Source: Diorhabda sublineata
Lineage: Eukaryota; Arthropoda; Insecta; Coleoptera; Chrysomelidae
Assembly: GCF_026230105.1 (NCBI RefSeq)
Contig: NC_079476.1
Span: forward strand, 28,448,559 to 28,512,558
DNA length: 64,000 nucleotides
Reading direction: 5' to 3'
Part shown: piece after piece, positions 47,220 through 58,709 of the stretch
Layout: the number at the start of each line of letters is the position of its first letter
Position numbering within the stretch: position 1 is the first letter of the stretch
Notes under the pieces: generated by a model
Databases searched by the model: none
The model's input: the letters and a program-made list of their open reading frames with translations, nothing else
Told to the model about the DNA's origin: nothing
Made by a program: the position numbers and the translations under genes

Positions 47220-48270
47220 CTGTAATTTACCCTAACCCACTCTTCTTCGGACTAACGAAAACCTAGACGAATCGCGGAGGACTTCCAATCCCTCATTATC
47301 CCTCATAGATAATACAGTAAGTAGTACAAATGAAATAGAACCATCTAAAAACTAAGGCTTGAAATCAATGCTGAGAGGCAGAGAAATTGGAAGACCACCA
47401 CAGCCGCTTGGACTATAGACAAGATTTTGCGTTTTAACAATAGTTCTATAGGCTTATAGTGCAAGATCAAAAATTCTTCCAGAACTCTCTGCAAATTCTC
47501 TTTACACCAACTCAAAACCAAATTTCTCAAGGAACTTTGCTTATGAAATTGAATTTCTAACCCAATACATAATCTGGCGTCGCAACAGAATTACCAACCT
47601 ATATAATAACATACCACTTCGCGCACCCTTCACTATCGACATCTCTAGGATGGCAATAAATACTGTCTGAGATAACCTTTCCGCAGCTCTGCGGCCTAGT
47701 CAATGTCTGCTTGGCACTCATTAGGGAGCTTTTGATCTCAATGACCGTTTCATTGGTGTCAAAGTCGATTACTGCTTATCCCAACTATTTTACCCCCTTA
47801 CTGGCATTCTATACATCAATTATACGCATGATACTCCCACCCTTTTCAACCCTTTGAAAAGGTCCAACTAAAGGCGGACGAGACCGCATCAATCACTTCC
47901 GCCCAAGATATACACTCTCTTGGACTGCTGACCTGAACAATACGCTGGACAGAGTACCGAGAAGAATGTGTCTTATCAAGGTAGTCGGAGCAAAATTAGG
48001 ACAAACTCACCCTCTTACCCCACTTCATACGTATAAAGCTAACATTTACCTTATAGTCGAATATAGACTAACACTGTTTATATCAATACTCCCATTTCCG
48101 AGCAATCTAAATGACCTACAGGCCTGATGGGTGATTTACACCATCAATTAAACAAACCCCTTGTCAATTCCTCTATCTCCATTAGGTGAAACCTTCTCCT
48201 AAATTCCACCTCGTCGATTCGGCAGTATTGCACGTATTTTTGCGGTATTCCTGTAACATAATGAGTCCGT
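47220..48270 (+). mobile_element. LINE relic: Jockey-like reverse transcriptase remnants
   Basis: In changing plus-strand frames: YIIWRRNRITNLYNNI (pre-RT), DRFIGVKVDYCLSQLFYPL and TGILYINYTHDTPTLFNP (compare F.VKVN...S.P....GVPQGS.L.P.LYNIYT.D.P), TADLNNTLDRVPRRM, HPLTPLHTYKANIYLIVEYRLTLF and HHQLNKPLVNSSIS. The catalytic Asp pair is not preserved. The arrangement is that of a Jockey-like insect LINE. Confidence 0.7.
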
Positions 48271-48274
48271 TCAC

Positions 48275-49258
48275 CAGTTCTGGTCGATAACAGGAAATAA
48301 TACAGCCCTAACTGTACCCGCTGACGTAAGTCAAAAATAAAACATTACATTACTAGCTGTATGTTTTGTCAAGTTTTGTTTGATCCTTTCATTTTAGTCC
48401 ACATCAACTACCTAAATCCTAAATCCACTACAAACTTAAAATATTCCGCATCCCTCATGAACAATTTCCATATCCTATTCACAAACAAATCTCCTTGCCG
48501 TTGAGATAAGATTGAATTTGGATATATAAAACTAACAATAATTTTGTAAGATTTTCCCTCATTTTTGTTTAAATGTTTATTTTTATTTTACATCATAAAC
48601 ATCTAAAAACATGGAATAAATCAGCAGATGTTGTTTATAATGTCAGTTTTTTGTGAAAAAATATGATACATCGAAGTAAATAGAGAGAAATATGTCGAAA
48701 ATATATGAAATATTTCTATAAAACGCCTTAGTTTTATAGACCAGCAGTAGTCTGCCATCATATGACGACTCCACCGATCCTAATATCTTTACTATTAAAT
48801 CCTGGTGGAATCTCTAGATGATTACCCATATTAGCTCCTAGATTCTGAAATTTTACTTTGTGAAGCCGTTCTAAGAGGACCAATAAATATTCTACTTTTC
48901 AACTTTTACGCCCACCCTTGAAAATTTTCTACAAATGTATATATATGGTAGAAATATGGTTTTGCCTGTTCATCAATGGCTCCCTTATAACATTGGCTTT
49001 ACCGACAATTAAAGAATTTCTCCCAGTTACAAATGAAACGGAAGGGTATTTAGTGTATCAAGTCTTTCGTGACCAAGTAAAAAAATTAACTGTTTTCAAA
49101 TCCACACAGATCGGCCATTGATGCTCTAAGTAATTAATTTTTTATTAAATTAATTTAACATGTGCATAATCTTTTTTGAGTTCTACTTAAGCCGCAATTG
49201 GAATTAATGAAAATTTATTTTCATTCTGTAGTGAGATGCGTTTCAAACTTCTTTTACA
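48275..49258. other. AT-rich stretch, one unexplained short frame
   Basis: The 67-codon frame at 48918-49121 (+) includes MVEIWFCLFINGSLITLALP, which could be a signal peptide, but it matches nothing I know. No other feature is seen. Confidence 0.4.
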
Positions 49259-49261
49259 ACT

Positions 49262-49380
49262 GTATATAAAGCGGGGTCAGTCAGTTGGTTTGTTTTCTTT
49301 TAAACCTATATCAAGAAGCAGCTTGGCGATATCATTACATTACACCAGTTCTTCATCTTCATCAAAAATGGTAATAATTC
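49262..49380 (+). promoter_or_regulatory. possible TATA promoter and first-exon start
   Basis: GTATATAAAGCGGGG (from 49262) is followed by TCAGTCAGTTGG, which contains the arthropod initiator word TCAGT twice. The downstream leader leads to CATCAAAAATGGTAATAATT (49359-49378): a start codon immediately followed by a splice-donor-like GTAATA. This layout occurs in insect genes with tiny first coding exons such as secreted cuticle proteins. The TATA-to-initiator spacing is only about 16-20 bases, shorter than usual, and I found no following exon. Tentative. Confidence 0.25.
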
Positions 49381-49409
49381 ACATTCTCACCTTTTATATG
49401 TTGTAATTG

Positions 49410-49853
49410 TTACCGTTGGTGCCAATAGTTTTTTTCTTGTTGTGATAAATTGAGATCACGTATTAATTCCTTGAGATCATTTTGAGGAAATAACTGGAAT
49501 AGGTGTATCACCCTCATATTCTCTTTTACTTGTGGGATGTACCGATTTCTGTAAATTTTGCAACAAAATTGTTTCTGGGGGTAATAGTTACTTTTGAAAA
49601 GTGGATAAATAGGCTGAGAGACTGTGGCCCAGATATCTTCACGTTTGATTTCGTTATATAACAAAAAAACTGATGCTTTAAAATAGACATAAAGGGTCTG
49701 GGAGCGGGGATAATATCTGTTTCTATGTGCACAAAAAGTTCGAAGAAGCCTAATAATGATTGGAATAGTTATTTTCCTAACAAGTGCGGAAATTGATACT
49801 TTCTCGCACGCGACTGCAGTTGTCCCGAACGACGCGGAGCTGAGTTCGGACAA
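49410..49853 (-). pseudogene. 147-codon open frame with DLKELIRDL motif
   Basis: A minus-strand frame uninterrupted for 147 codons. The C-terminal part FPQNDLKELIRDLNLSQQEK resembles the D L.D L.RDL.LPK..AELL block I recall from a multi-copy uncharacterised insect family (also glimpsed at 22190-22565). The N-terminal 25 or so codons fall within an inverted-repeat element (49796 onward), so the start is probably not genuine. I would treat it as a fossil fragment. Confidence 0.35.
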
Positions 49854-50490
49854 GCGGTCAAGTGTGGGAAAGACACTTTACGCACGAGTTAGGAACATTA
49901 TTTTTTCTACGACCGTATATACAAAAAAGTATACCAACCCATTTTTCAAAAATTATTTTATTCCAACACACATATACAAAACATTAACTAAAAACTACTA
50001 ATTATTATAAATATTAATATTGAAAACACAATTTGTTGTATTCTGTAGACTAGTAAGAATTGCCGGTCCAGTGGAGTTATTTGGTTTCAACTGGAAGGTA
50101 GATGACGTCGAAGAGGATGGCATCGGTTGCAGGTCGCATAAAGATGACGATTATTGTATCGGATTCGGTTTAATGTGGTTTAATTGAACTTCCAAGACGT
50201 TTTGAACAACTTTGACGTTTTAGTGACAATTACATGGTTTATATTTTCAAGAAATTAAAACTGCTGCAAAAAGCTAGAAAAAGTTTAAATTTTATTTGAT
50301 GGACTATTTCGTAAATATTTATTTACCTGTAGTAACAATAGTTATAATCTCAGAAGTAAAAAACTATCTAATAAGGTCAAAATTTGCATAATTTTACTTT
50401 CCCGCACTAGTGCGGGAAAGTGACACTTTCAAAACTAAAATGCGTGCGGGAAGGTGGGATAAAACGCACGGTCGTAGAAAAAATAATTGT
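49796..50490. mobile_element. inverted-repeat element with hairpins
   Basis: Left arm ACATTATTTTTTCTACGACC (49895 onward) and right arm 50468-50489 are reverse complements with one gap. Between and around them are a hairpin (TTGTCCCGAAC / GTTCGGACAA, near 49819-49853), GTGTGGGAAAGACACTTTACGCACG on the left and GTGCGGGAAAGTGACACTTTC on the right, plus a 26-bp perfect palindrome. Probably a non-autonomous element; exact limits are unclear. Confidence 0.6.
50396..50421. repeat. 26-bp perfect palindrome
   Basis: The sequence centred on CCCGCACTAGTGCGGG with flanks ACTTT and AAAGT is a perfect 26-base palindrome. It lies inside the inverted-repeat element above and is GC-rich in an AT-rich setting. 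Confidence 0.95.
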
Positions 50491-50889
50491 TTTAACTAAG
50501 CTTTTAGTTAGTTGACTACCCAAGTCAACAGCTGTGTATTCATAATGTTCGTAATTTTTATCTCAACACTGATTTCTCTTTTCGGTAGCTTGGAGTTGAT
50601 GGTGTAGTGCTAGTAGTAACCAGAGTGTTCAGTATTTAAGAACCTTTGTTTTGGATCAAAAAACCCTTTTTTACCCAATCAGGCCTTATTTGGAACTCTT
50701 TATTTTTATCCAGACTTCGCAGTGGTTGTGGTATTAGTGGTACTCAACCCACCCCATCCACATGCGCAGTTTATAAATTAAATACAATTCTTATTATGAA
50801 TGAAGTTTTAATTTTTTATGTAATAGTTTATGTTTTAATGAATATTTTGTGCACTGAGTTGAATCAGTTCAATCAGCAAAATCAGCCAA

Positions 50890-51190
50890 TTCTCTATTCC
50901 TATTCTTTCTTCATGCTTCATGCTTCATCTATCCATTTTTTCTGTGAATGCCCTTTTTTACTTTTCGCTCCTTCTTCCCCCATTTTCGTCCATTTTGGCT
51001 GCTCTGACCACATAACCCTTCTCAGCTGACAACACAGTGCTTTGATCTCTGCATTCGTTTTTCTCCTCCACTCGCTTTGCTCCTGCACTCCTCCGAAAAT
51101 CCTTCTTAGTATCTTTCTCTCCCATATGTTTATTTTGTTTTTTTCTTTGTTGTTCATGAACCAACACTCGCTGTTATACAGCACCGTTGG
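50890..51190 (-). mobile_element. LINE relic: post-RT C-terminal tail
   Basis: The 88-codon minus-strand frame reads MLYNSECWFMNNKEKNKI, WERKILRRIFGGVQEQ, SEWRRKTNAEIKALCCQ, then RVMWSEQPKWTKMGEE and KKWIDEA. This is the region downstream of the catalytic motif in a common arthropod LINE group (LLYASE.W.L....K..I..WERKILRRIFG, .WRRR.N.EI..LY). About 10-15 residues are deleted in the middle. The plus-strand 127-codon frame here is a shadow. Confidence 0.8.
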
Positions 51191-51194
51191 TTGT

Positions 51195-52900
51195 ATTCAT
51201 TTCATTCAAGATGCAAATACGTTTGAATTCGAACTAGGGCATATACACATTTCTTACAGTTAAAACGAAGACAATAAAGTTACATCCACAAATATATGTA
51301 CGTATTTTCTACGTTTGACTTTTGTAGTAGGTAATTGCTTAAGGAATGGCCATTCATTGCGTTCAAATTTACTACGCTTAATGGTATGTGGAATCCAACA
51401 CGCTTTCAACCTTTATATTTCTGTCAACGACAAAAAAATTAAGGTATGACAAGATATTCAACGCCCTAAAACATAATTAAGAGAAAGCTGGTGTCTTTAC
51501 ATTTTTCTACGGTTCTTCATTTTACAAAATATAATGGTACAGGTTTTTTATTCGGTGGTATTGTTAACAAACAGAACCGTACTTATAAAAGGTTCGGCAT
51601 AAAAACAGTTCAGGTAGTTTAATTTTTTTTAAATTTTATGTTTATATATTGTCAATAGCTCCACATTTCTTAGAAAAATAATCATATTTACTGCTTCGTT
51701 ACTTTCGAAAGTTAACGGATTATATACTATTATGTGAGAACAACACCATTAATGTTGAAGTTCACAGATTTTAGCAAAAATTATACGTATATAAACTTTT
51801 AATGACATTCCAATCATACCATTGAATGTTAACAAAATTTATCTTAGTTCAAACTTTATACTACATTCTTGAAACTCTTCCGTAAAATAAAGGTTTGAAA
51901 ACGAGAAGAATAATATTTGGATTAAGTTTAATATCAAAAAATAATTAGACTAAATGAACATAGTAATACCATAAATTATAGGCTTTTTGAATGCTCTCGA
52001 TTTGTTTATCAACCGCACACACTTTACTGTATTAATATGTTAATTTACTTTATAATTATTTTTGCACACATTACAACAATTTCGTTTCAAATGTCAAATT
52101 TCCACTAAATTTTTGTACCCATATGTCCACAATATACTTTTTCATCTTTATCTTCATTAGCATCTAATATTTAAATTATTTTCTAAATAGTCTACCAAGA
52201 GATTTAGTCAGTGTATTTCAAATAAAGTGATTTTTTGAAAAAAAAAATTTTTATTTATTTTTTTTCTTTCTGCCTGTTCAGTTCTATAAGACTAGAAATA
52301 AAGTATACATTTCCCGTCCCTAAAGTGATTGAACCGAACCACTGAACTATCGCTGTTTTACATTTTAAACCTTATTTGGCTACATGATTCACTGAGGTGG
52401 AATCAAGCTAATATGATTAAAAATACTATTATAGAATGAAAAAATAGGACATTCCTCCGTCAGATGTGAATCTGATGGCAACGACCTAACCAAACGACTA
52501 TCAACCCATTTTGATACAATTTGGTGCGATAAAATTGAATAAAAATTAGGTCAATTTCTTAGGATTTAATTCACAGTCTATTTCAATTGTAGCTTTCCTT
52601 TTGTTATTCTGTTGTATAATTACTGTGAAATAGGGATGAAAACGCGATTTAAATGGTTGGGCATCATTTATTTCATTGGATAAAATAAGCTATCTGTATA
52701 CTCACAGTATCTTACCTTTCTTACTGCAATCCATATCTACAAAAGCAAATTTAACGGGTAGGTCTGTCTATAATCTAACATTCTCCGCGCTATTTTAATC
52801 GTTCTGATTTTTCGAAATTGTTCAGTATATATGATATCCAACAAGTAGCAATTTCTTCTCAAATTAATATAATCATATAGCATTCAATTCACTGCTGCGG
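51195..52900. other. AT-rich stretch, no gene seen
   Basis: No recognisable coding or terminal repeats. Confidence 0.6.
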
Positions 52901-52904
52901 ATGT

Positions 52905-53110
52905 AACACCAAGAGTTACTCAAATCAAGGATCTTCTTAACATATGTCTACAACAGTAACTGAATAACAGAACTCACCAACACGTGCCTCATCACAAGCG
53001 ATGTCCGTCCTTTTTTAAATCGCTATACCAACGAAAGACTTTGATCACCAAATGCGCGGTGCAACCGTTCAAGACGTTGAATTTATAGTAGATCCTAGCA
53101 TGCTTGTTCC
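52905..53110 (-). mobile_element. mariner-like N-terminal fragment
   Basis: Minus-strand text IKFNVLNGC, then HRAFGDQSLSLV and RFKKGRTSL in a second frame matches the N-terminal region of mariner-family transposases (FGD..LS....WF.RFK.GR.S). Short and truncated on both sides; its family differs from the relic just upstream on the same strand (53170-53860). Confidence 0.5.
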
Positions 53111-53169
53111 TTTTACAAAATCATATTTGGATGACGAATCGTATGTAGTACTATTTACTATGTGATAGC

Positions 53170-53860
53170 AGTGATTCAACTGCAGTCAGAGCTTAATACT
53201 TAATGAGTTGCCTTTTTTCTATTCAAAATAGACGATAACATCTTTCTGACATGAAAATCTTTCTCTTACAAGTGAAAATTTGAAGCTGGCAAACAAGAGA
53301 AAGTTGTTGTGGGGCAGATCTAAAGAATACGGTGGTTTGTGAACTCTAGGTGGCCAATTAGAAGTGCAATTTTTGATTTGTAGCCTAATCGATTACCGAA
53401 GTCTGAAAAAGTTTGTTATCTTGATGGAAAAGCACTTGATTCTGCCTTTACCTTATCAAGTGACGATAAGTAATAATCTCCTCTTATTGTTTTACGTTTA
53501 TATCGATGAATAATCTTACAAAACGGTCGACATAACTTCCCAAGCAACCGTTTTTTCAGGTTTATCCTTTGCAATACACCTTCAGTCAGTATATTGCAAA
53601 TGCATTCTTTATATATGCCAATAGATGCTTCTATCTCTCTAATTTTAATCTGACGTTTGTTCAGTACAGTGAATTTTTTCAATGATATTTCTAGCTTTCG
53701 CAGTTTTTGACGTACCCAAACGCTCGTCTAAGTCAAATTTTACGGTCGTAGATGATGGTGCACAATGTCTAACTCCTCTTTCATTTGCGTCGGCATATTG
53801 CCTTTTAAAAAAAAACCATTTAATGATTCGATACTCATTTTTTTCCATTTTCATAAAAGT
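53170..53860 (-). mobile_element. mariner transposase relic
   Basis: Minus-strand blocks: MEKNEYRIIKWFFFK (start near 53848), CAPSSTTVKFDLDERLGTSK, TAKARNIIEKIH, REIEASIGIYKECICNIL, LLGKLCRPF, LLFASFKFSL and a C-terminal MSERC region near 53210. The block VKARFD.DERPGTSKTA...RNIIEKIH, REI.EA.GIS...V..IL is characteristic of one insect mariner group. The catalytic Asp blocks are almost erased (HQDNKLFQTS near 53430 in a shifted frame may be the second Asp). It resembles the relic at 63480-64000. Confidence 0.75.
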
Positions 53861-53864
53861 CTAC

Positions 53865-54780
53865 ACAATGACTTATACAATTGTCAAGCGTTCAAAATGG
53901 CTGAATCCCTCAACACATACGCAAATATATTTTTCAATATATATTGATAAATACTGGAAGTACTAAGGTTGAAGTCGGAAACTTTTTACACAACTGTCGT
54001 ATTTTCATGTTAAGAATAACTCCTTCAGACAACCCTCGTACAAAGTGGCCCTCTTATCAATACGTGCACTCTGCCAGACTCTTTTAGTAGAAGTTCAAAT
54101 TTTCTAACGAATAAATGTATTTCTGTAAATTCTGTGTGCTCATTTATCGAATTTCTAAAATACGAACTATAGGATTGTAATGAATTGAACACGTTTCAAT
54201 ATTTTCCTCATTAACTAATGTTGTTCTGGATTTGCTTTTATCATGTTCATACTGATCGACTTCTGTTTCGTGGTCCACCACATTGTAGATGTTAATTTTT
54301 GGTTATGGCACTTCCGAAACCTATAAAATGAATCGCCACAATTAACATTTTCTTGTACCAGCAATTTAATGTTATTATATAATATCCTCCAAATTACACT
54401 CATCACGTATTGTGTAATACATCATATAAGATGCAATAAATAAAAGATTACATTTCTTATAACACTACACATTTATTTTTCTATATTTACATCGTTTTCA
54501 ACTTAGTAAAAATCTGTTCGACGTCTAGTCCTCATTAGTATAAAGTGACAATCTCTAAGTTAAAAACGTCCATTATCTATTAGGCAATAACTCATCAGTT
54601 TTGTAACAATGGTTAAATTAATATGCGTAGGTATATCGATTTCTTTTCTGTTCTTTTTTTCGGAGAAAGTTCCCACAAACTGGTGCATTTGCTGGTACTC
54701 TAATCGTTAATTTCGTTGTGCTCGATAAAAATCGACAGCAACATCTAACATTCTATTTTAATTGTTATTAAGTTGACAGA
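53865..54780. other. AT-rich stretch, no gene seen
   Basis: No recognisable coding. The 63-codon minus-strand frame (54215-54406) has no motif. Confidence 0.55.
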
Positions 54781-54784
54781 TATA

Positions 54785-55040
54785 GTGAAAAATATCTACT
54801 TTTCCAGTAATCCACTGCTGGACATAGGCATCTCGTTATTGAATTCATTTGTATCGGTTCTGTGCGGCATTCATCCAATTTGATTGCATTCTGTTAATAT
54901 CATCGAGCTATTTGGCTAGAGGACGTTCTCTACTCCACTCCAAAATATTTTTGCTCAGCGTCCATCCACAAACTCAGCCCAGTTCCCATTTTACCTTTGT
55001 AATTTCTTCAATTGCATCATTATTACCTAGAATTTTACGC
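54785..55040 (-). mobile_element. LINE relic: extreme C-terminal tail
   Basis: Minus-strand pieces ERPLAK, LDDINRMQSNWMNAAQNRYK and AYVQQWITGK correspond to the end of an arthropod LINE ORF2 (RP..RW.DDI.R.AG.NW...AQ.R..W....EAYVQQW). Only about 70 residues are represented, with frameshifts. Confidence 0.7.
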
Positions 55041-55229
55041 AGTTGATTATTTGTAACTTTGTCTCTAAATGAAATTAATAGACAGGCGTTAAAAATTTTG
55101 TAAATAGCTTGATGTAGAGCTGTACTCCCATACTTTATAACTAATATTTCACTTCTATCTTCACATGCTGTTTTGTTATATGGCCAATAGGAGCATATAA
55201 CAATAGCTCATATTTAGATCCAGAGACGT

Positions 55230-55565
55230 ACATATAAACAATAAAATAAGAATATAAAAGAGCTATATGAGACCTTTAATAACGTACGGTTGTGAAACGT
55301 GGAGTTCCTTTAAAAGGAAGATGTTAAGAAAAATAAATGGTATGAAATTTTTGAATAGAACATGACGATCCAGATATAATCATGAGTTTCAAAAAAAAAT
55401 ACATTGAACTACAGGCCTTGCAGTTTGTTAGAGTACAGGGACTGCTAAAGGCAGGTCATATAGTGCGAAGGGATGAACAGAAAATGTCGACAAAAGTACT
55501 TGAATCCAGTTTTGAAGGGCGTAGGCTAATTGGAAGACCTCAGAAAGGGTAACAGTAAGATATAA
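55230..55565 (+). mobile_element. LINE relic: post-RT C-terminal segment
   Basis: Plus-strand text NNKIRIYK, MRPLITYGCETWSSFKR, SRYNHEF, LQALQFVRVQGLLKAGHIVRR and GRRLIGRPQKG matches the order K..LIRPV..YG.ETW, R.N.EL..L...I......RL.W.GH..R, GRR..GRPK.RW of LINE ORF2 C-termini. It lies on the opposite strand from the neighbouring tail at 54785-55040, so they are separate insertions. Confidence 0.75.
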
Positions 55566-55569
55566 GATA

Positions 55570-56495
55570 TAACTGTATAAAGATATCTGAGTGTAGATTA
55601 TAATGAAAGCCGCTATGAAGAGAGTCACATGCATTAGCTGTTCGATCTGTCGTACTACTATAATAAATCCAAAATTTTTGTGGAAATGTTACGTTTTATG
55701 TTATGTAATTGTTGACAAAAGAATCAGCGAATTTAATTACCCATTGATCATTACTAGGCTGTTATTGCATACGAATACTCAACAAATCATGCACCTACTT
55801 CGTCCGGAGGTTAAAAATTAGCATTCTCAAAGTTTAATTCAAGCTCTTTGGCCCTATACTCATGTATCAGTCGTAGAGACTAGATTTTTCGAAATTATGA
55901 CTGGGTCTAATGAAACCGACAGCAATGGTTTATATTTCGGGTCCTTTAACTTTAAACCTTCATTATTACAATAATCAATTAACAGTCTGAGTATAAATTA
56001 TGTAAATTAAATATTGTTTTACGTATAAACTCTTGTATAGCTCTCTCAATATTTTGAAATTTTCATCGTTACAGGTTTTTTAGTATACTGTCAATGATAG
56101 ATTAATTAATATTGGTTGGTTGATTCTGCAATTTTCAATAATTGCAACTCTATAGCTAAATTTATATCTAATAATAGTCTAACTTTTCTATGCAATTTCA
56201 TTATTCCTTTTTGCAATTTAATTTTCCCATGATTAAAAATATCGAAAGCTAAAATCTACTTTTCCTGTATATAATAAACTTTTTTTTCTGTGACGGGAAA
56301 TACAATGATTTGATATTGACATATTATATCATTAAAATATTCTAGCCAGAAAATTATCAATGTGAAATTTGAATTTTGAAATTAGTTGGCTACGTTGCAC
56401 TTATAATGAAAATTTGACCTTTAATTTTGTAATTTGATTTAAAAATTGTGAACTTGGTGGTTGTTTAAAAGTTATTTTTTATACTAAAAAGTTAA
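55570..56495. other. AT-rich stretch, no gene seen
   Basis: No recognisable coding. The last 200 bases before 56498 may be the 5' leader of the Crypton element. Confidence 0.55.
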
Positions 56496-56497
56496 AA

Positions 56498-57495
56498 ATG
56501 TCGGATTCCAAGTTTCCTTGTAACTCCACCATAATAAGTGGAAGTAGCCAAAGTAACGTCACAAAAATTATTGCCAGCTAGACCGCGAAAAATTTACGAA
56601 ACCGCGTATTCAAGATTTATGGCATGGAAGATGAGAAAAACTTGCAGTGCATTCTTGGAGATGGTATTATTGGCTTATTTTTTTAAATTAGCACAACAAA
56701 AGTCATCACTAGTGTGGTCTAATTATTTAAAATTAAAAGTATGTTACGATCCAATAATAATGTAGATTTTTCAAAATATTTCAAACTAATTACATATCTG
56801 AAACAAAATGGGAAAGGTTACAAATTCAAGAAAGCTGCAAGTAAACAAATTAGTGATTTTTTCGATAATGTTACCGATGAAGTTTATTTAATAGTCAAGG
56901 TTGTTGTATTTGGGATTACAGGACTTTGTGGAATCAGCCAGGTAACATTAGATGATATTGAAGATTCAGGAACGTTATTAATTGTGAAACTTGAACAAGT
57001 AATGATGTAAACTGAAGAAACATATGTTAAATTTTACTGAATGTACATAGCCCTTCGTCCAGCTGCAAAAGATCGCCGCCTGTTTTATACATATTATACA
57101 ATGGAAAATGTATCAATCAGGTTGTGGGTAAAAACCAGTTATATAGGGTTCCCGAAATACTGGCTAATTTTCTTCAACTTGAAAATGCTAACTCATACAG
57201 GTCATTCACTTTCAGTTGAATCTGGGAAGACTTAATACAAAAGAAACATGGCGGTTGGATGTTATCAACGGTTGCTGAAGAGTATGTTGATGAATCGGTA
57301 GCACACAAGACAGAACTAGCTAATGAAGTGTTTAGATTGTTTGGTAGTGCTGATATAACACAGGATTTGCGACTAAGTACATTACTTAATGATATAATAC
57401 AATATTCTAAAATTGAATATCTCCCTTTGCTTATATGTTTATACCATATCCGAGAAGAGTACTCATTTTTTCACAAAAAAATAATGATTTCATAA
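56498..57495 (+). mobile_element. Crypton-type tyrosine recombinase relic
   Basis: Start codon at 56498 (MSDSKFPCNSTIISGSSQS). After a frameshift come LLPARPRKIYETAYSRFMAW, LLAYFFKLAQQ and SSLVWSNYLKLKS (core-binding, SAM-like domain), then a frame from 56741 with LITYLKQNGKGYKFKKA, QISDFFDNVTDEVYLIVKV and FGITGLCG. The catalytic domain follows in other frames: IALRPAAKDRRLF, VGFPK-like text, LTHTGHS (57190 area), HGGW at 57247-57258 and the likely nucleophile Tyr in EEYVDES (57283-57285). The first catalytic Arg (CRGEEL) and the CFRR Arg are deleted. Insect Cryptons encode just this protein, a DDE-free transposase using tyrosine recombination. It is a pseudogene. Confidence 0.8.
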
Positions 57496-57499
57496 ACAT

Positions 57500-58385
57500 C
57501 GACATTTTGTTACCTGACAACAGAGATAAAATGTTCAACTTTTTTCCCTTCACTGAAAAAGCAATATTTTCCGACAAATTACTAAAAAAATAAAACATAG
57601 ACGTTTCGAAACATGAGTCAATGCCTATAGCATTAGAAGTCTTCAACCAGAAAAGTGATATATCGAACCATTTAGGCCTGATAGAATAAATAGCCAATAA
57701 ATTGGGTTTCGAATGGCTGAGCACCAAAGCATTTACTTCCATGATAGCAAAGTGTGTTTTTGATTGTTCTTTATGAAGTTACTTTTCATGATAATGAACT
57801 ACTATACTATATGTACTACATATTGTTTTTAAAAAATATTGTATCACCCTCTGTAAATTATTTTAAACTGTTCATTTCGTTACGGTCTATATATCGTTCA
57901 GAAAACAAAGAGAAATATTTTTCTGGGAATGAAAGACGATAAAAACCGCATCTTTTTGAATTTGTAACCGACCACGTGGCTGTCCTAATTTTAAAATTGT
58001 TCGGTTGGAAAGGACACTTAAACGCCCGTCGGGCTTTCACCGGAAAGAAACCAGACAGTACTTGCGTAAAGCTTTCATTATTTCATATTGTTTATGACGT
58101 GTTCTTTTTATTTGGGGTATTGCGTTTGATGTTACAAAAATTTGCATTTCACAATGTTAAATCAATTATAATTTATTATATTATGCATAATAACAATAAA
58201 TTATTGAACAGTAGGTTTGACATTTTGAATATGTTTTGATAACTAAATATTCTTTTCGGACGAAGCCCACTGTTACTTAAATGAGCATGTCAACAAACAA
58301 AATTGAAGATTTTGGAGTAGACAAAACCCTAAATTGAAACAATAAAAATTTGTATATTCGATTTAAGTGGCAATATCTTTAAAAA
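57500..58385. other. no gene recognised; possible Crypton 3' region
   Basis: Several short frames in both strands without conserved motifs. It separates the Crypton relic from the PIN-like relic on the same strand. Confidence 0.45.
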
Positions 58386-58388
58386 GCA

Positions 58389-58706
58389 TTGACCCGTATT
58401 TTTTTTGAAAATACACGCTGCAATTCAGTAACTCTGCTCTTATATGAAAATGCTAGGAGACAGTTACATTATTTTGAGGGTTACAACAATGGATGGATGA
58501 TAAACCAAGGAAAACACTTTAGTTACTGGAGAATATTCACCAAGAGATGGGAAACATACCGGTACTATGTGACGAAGAGGTCCAGGTTCCAGACGAGATG
58601 GCGGTACGGTTGCCAACCGACTATATATGGTATTGTACTATATTTCGGTTTGGCGTACTACATACTGTTGAAGATATATGCTAAAACACTAAATATAAAT
58701 TATTAA
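58389..58706 (+). other. unidentified broken open frame
   Basis: A 105-codon plus-strand frame is open. In a second frame near 58574-58688 the reading DEEVQVPDEMAVRLPTDY then IWYCTIFRFGVLH, ending in a stop, looks more protein-like (acidic, balanced composition). I do not recognise it. It may be the N-terminal part of the PIN-like relic downstream. Confidence 0.25.
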
Positions 58707-58709
58707 ATT

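Noticed and set aside
48918..49121. 67-codon frame with a possible signal peptide
   Set aside because: No homology, internal ATG needed, no splice or promoter support; mentioned in the gap entry only.
50646..51029. 127-codon plus-strand open frame
   Set aside because: It overlaps the minus-strand LINE tail (50890-51190), whose motifs are clear; the plus frame is an antisense shadow.
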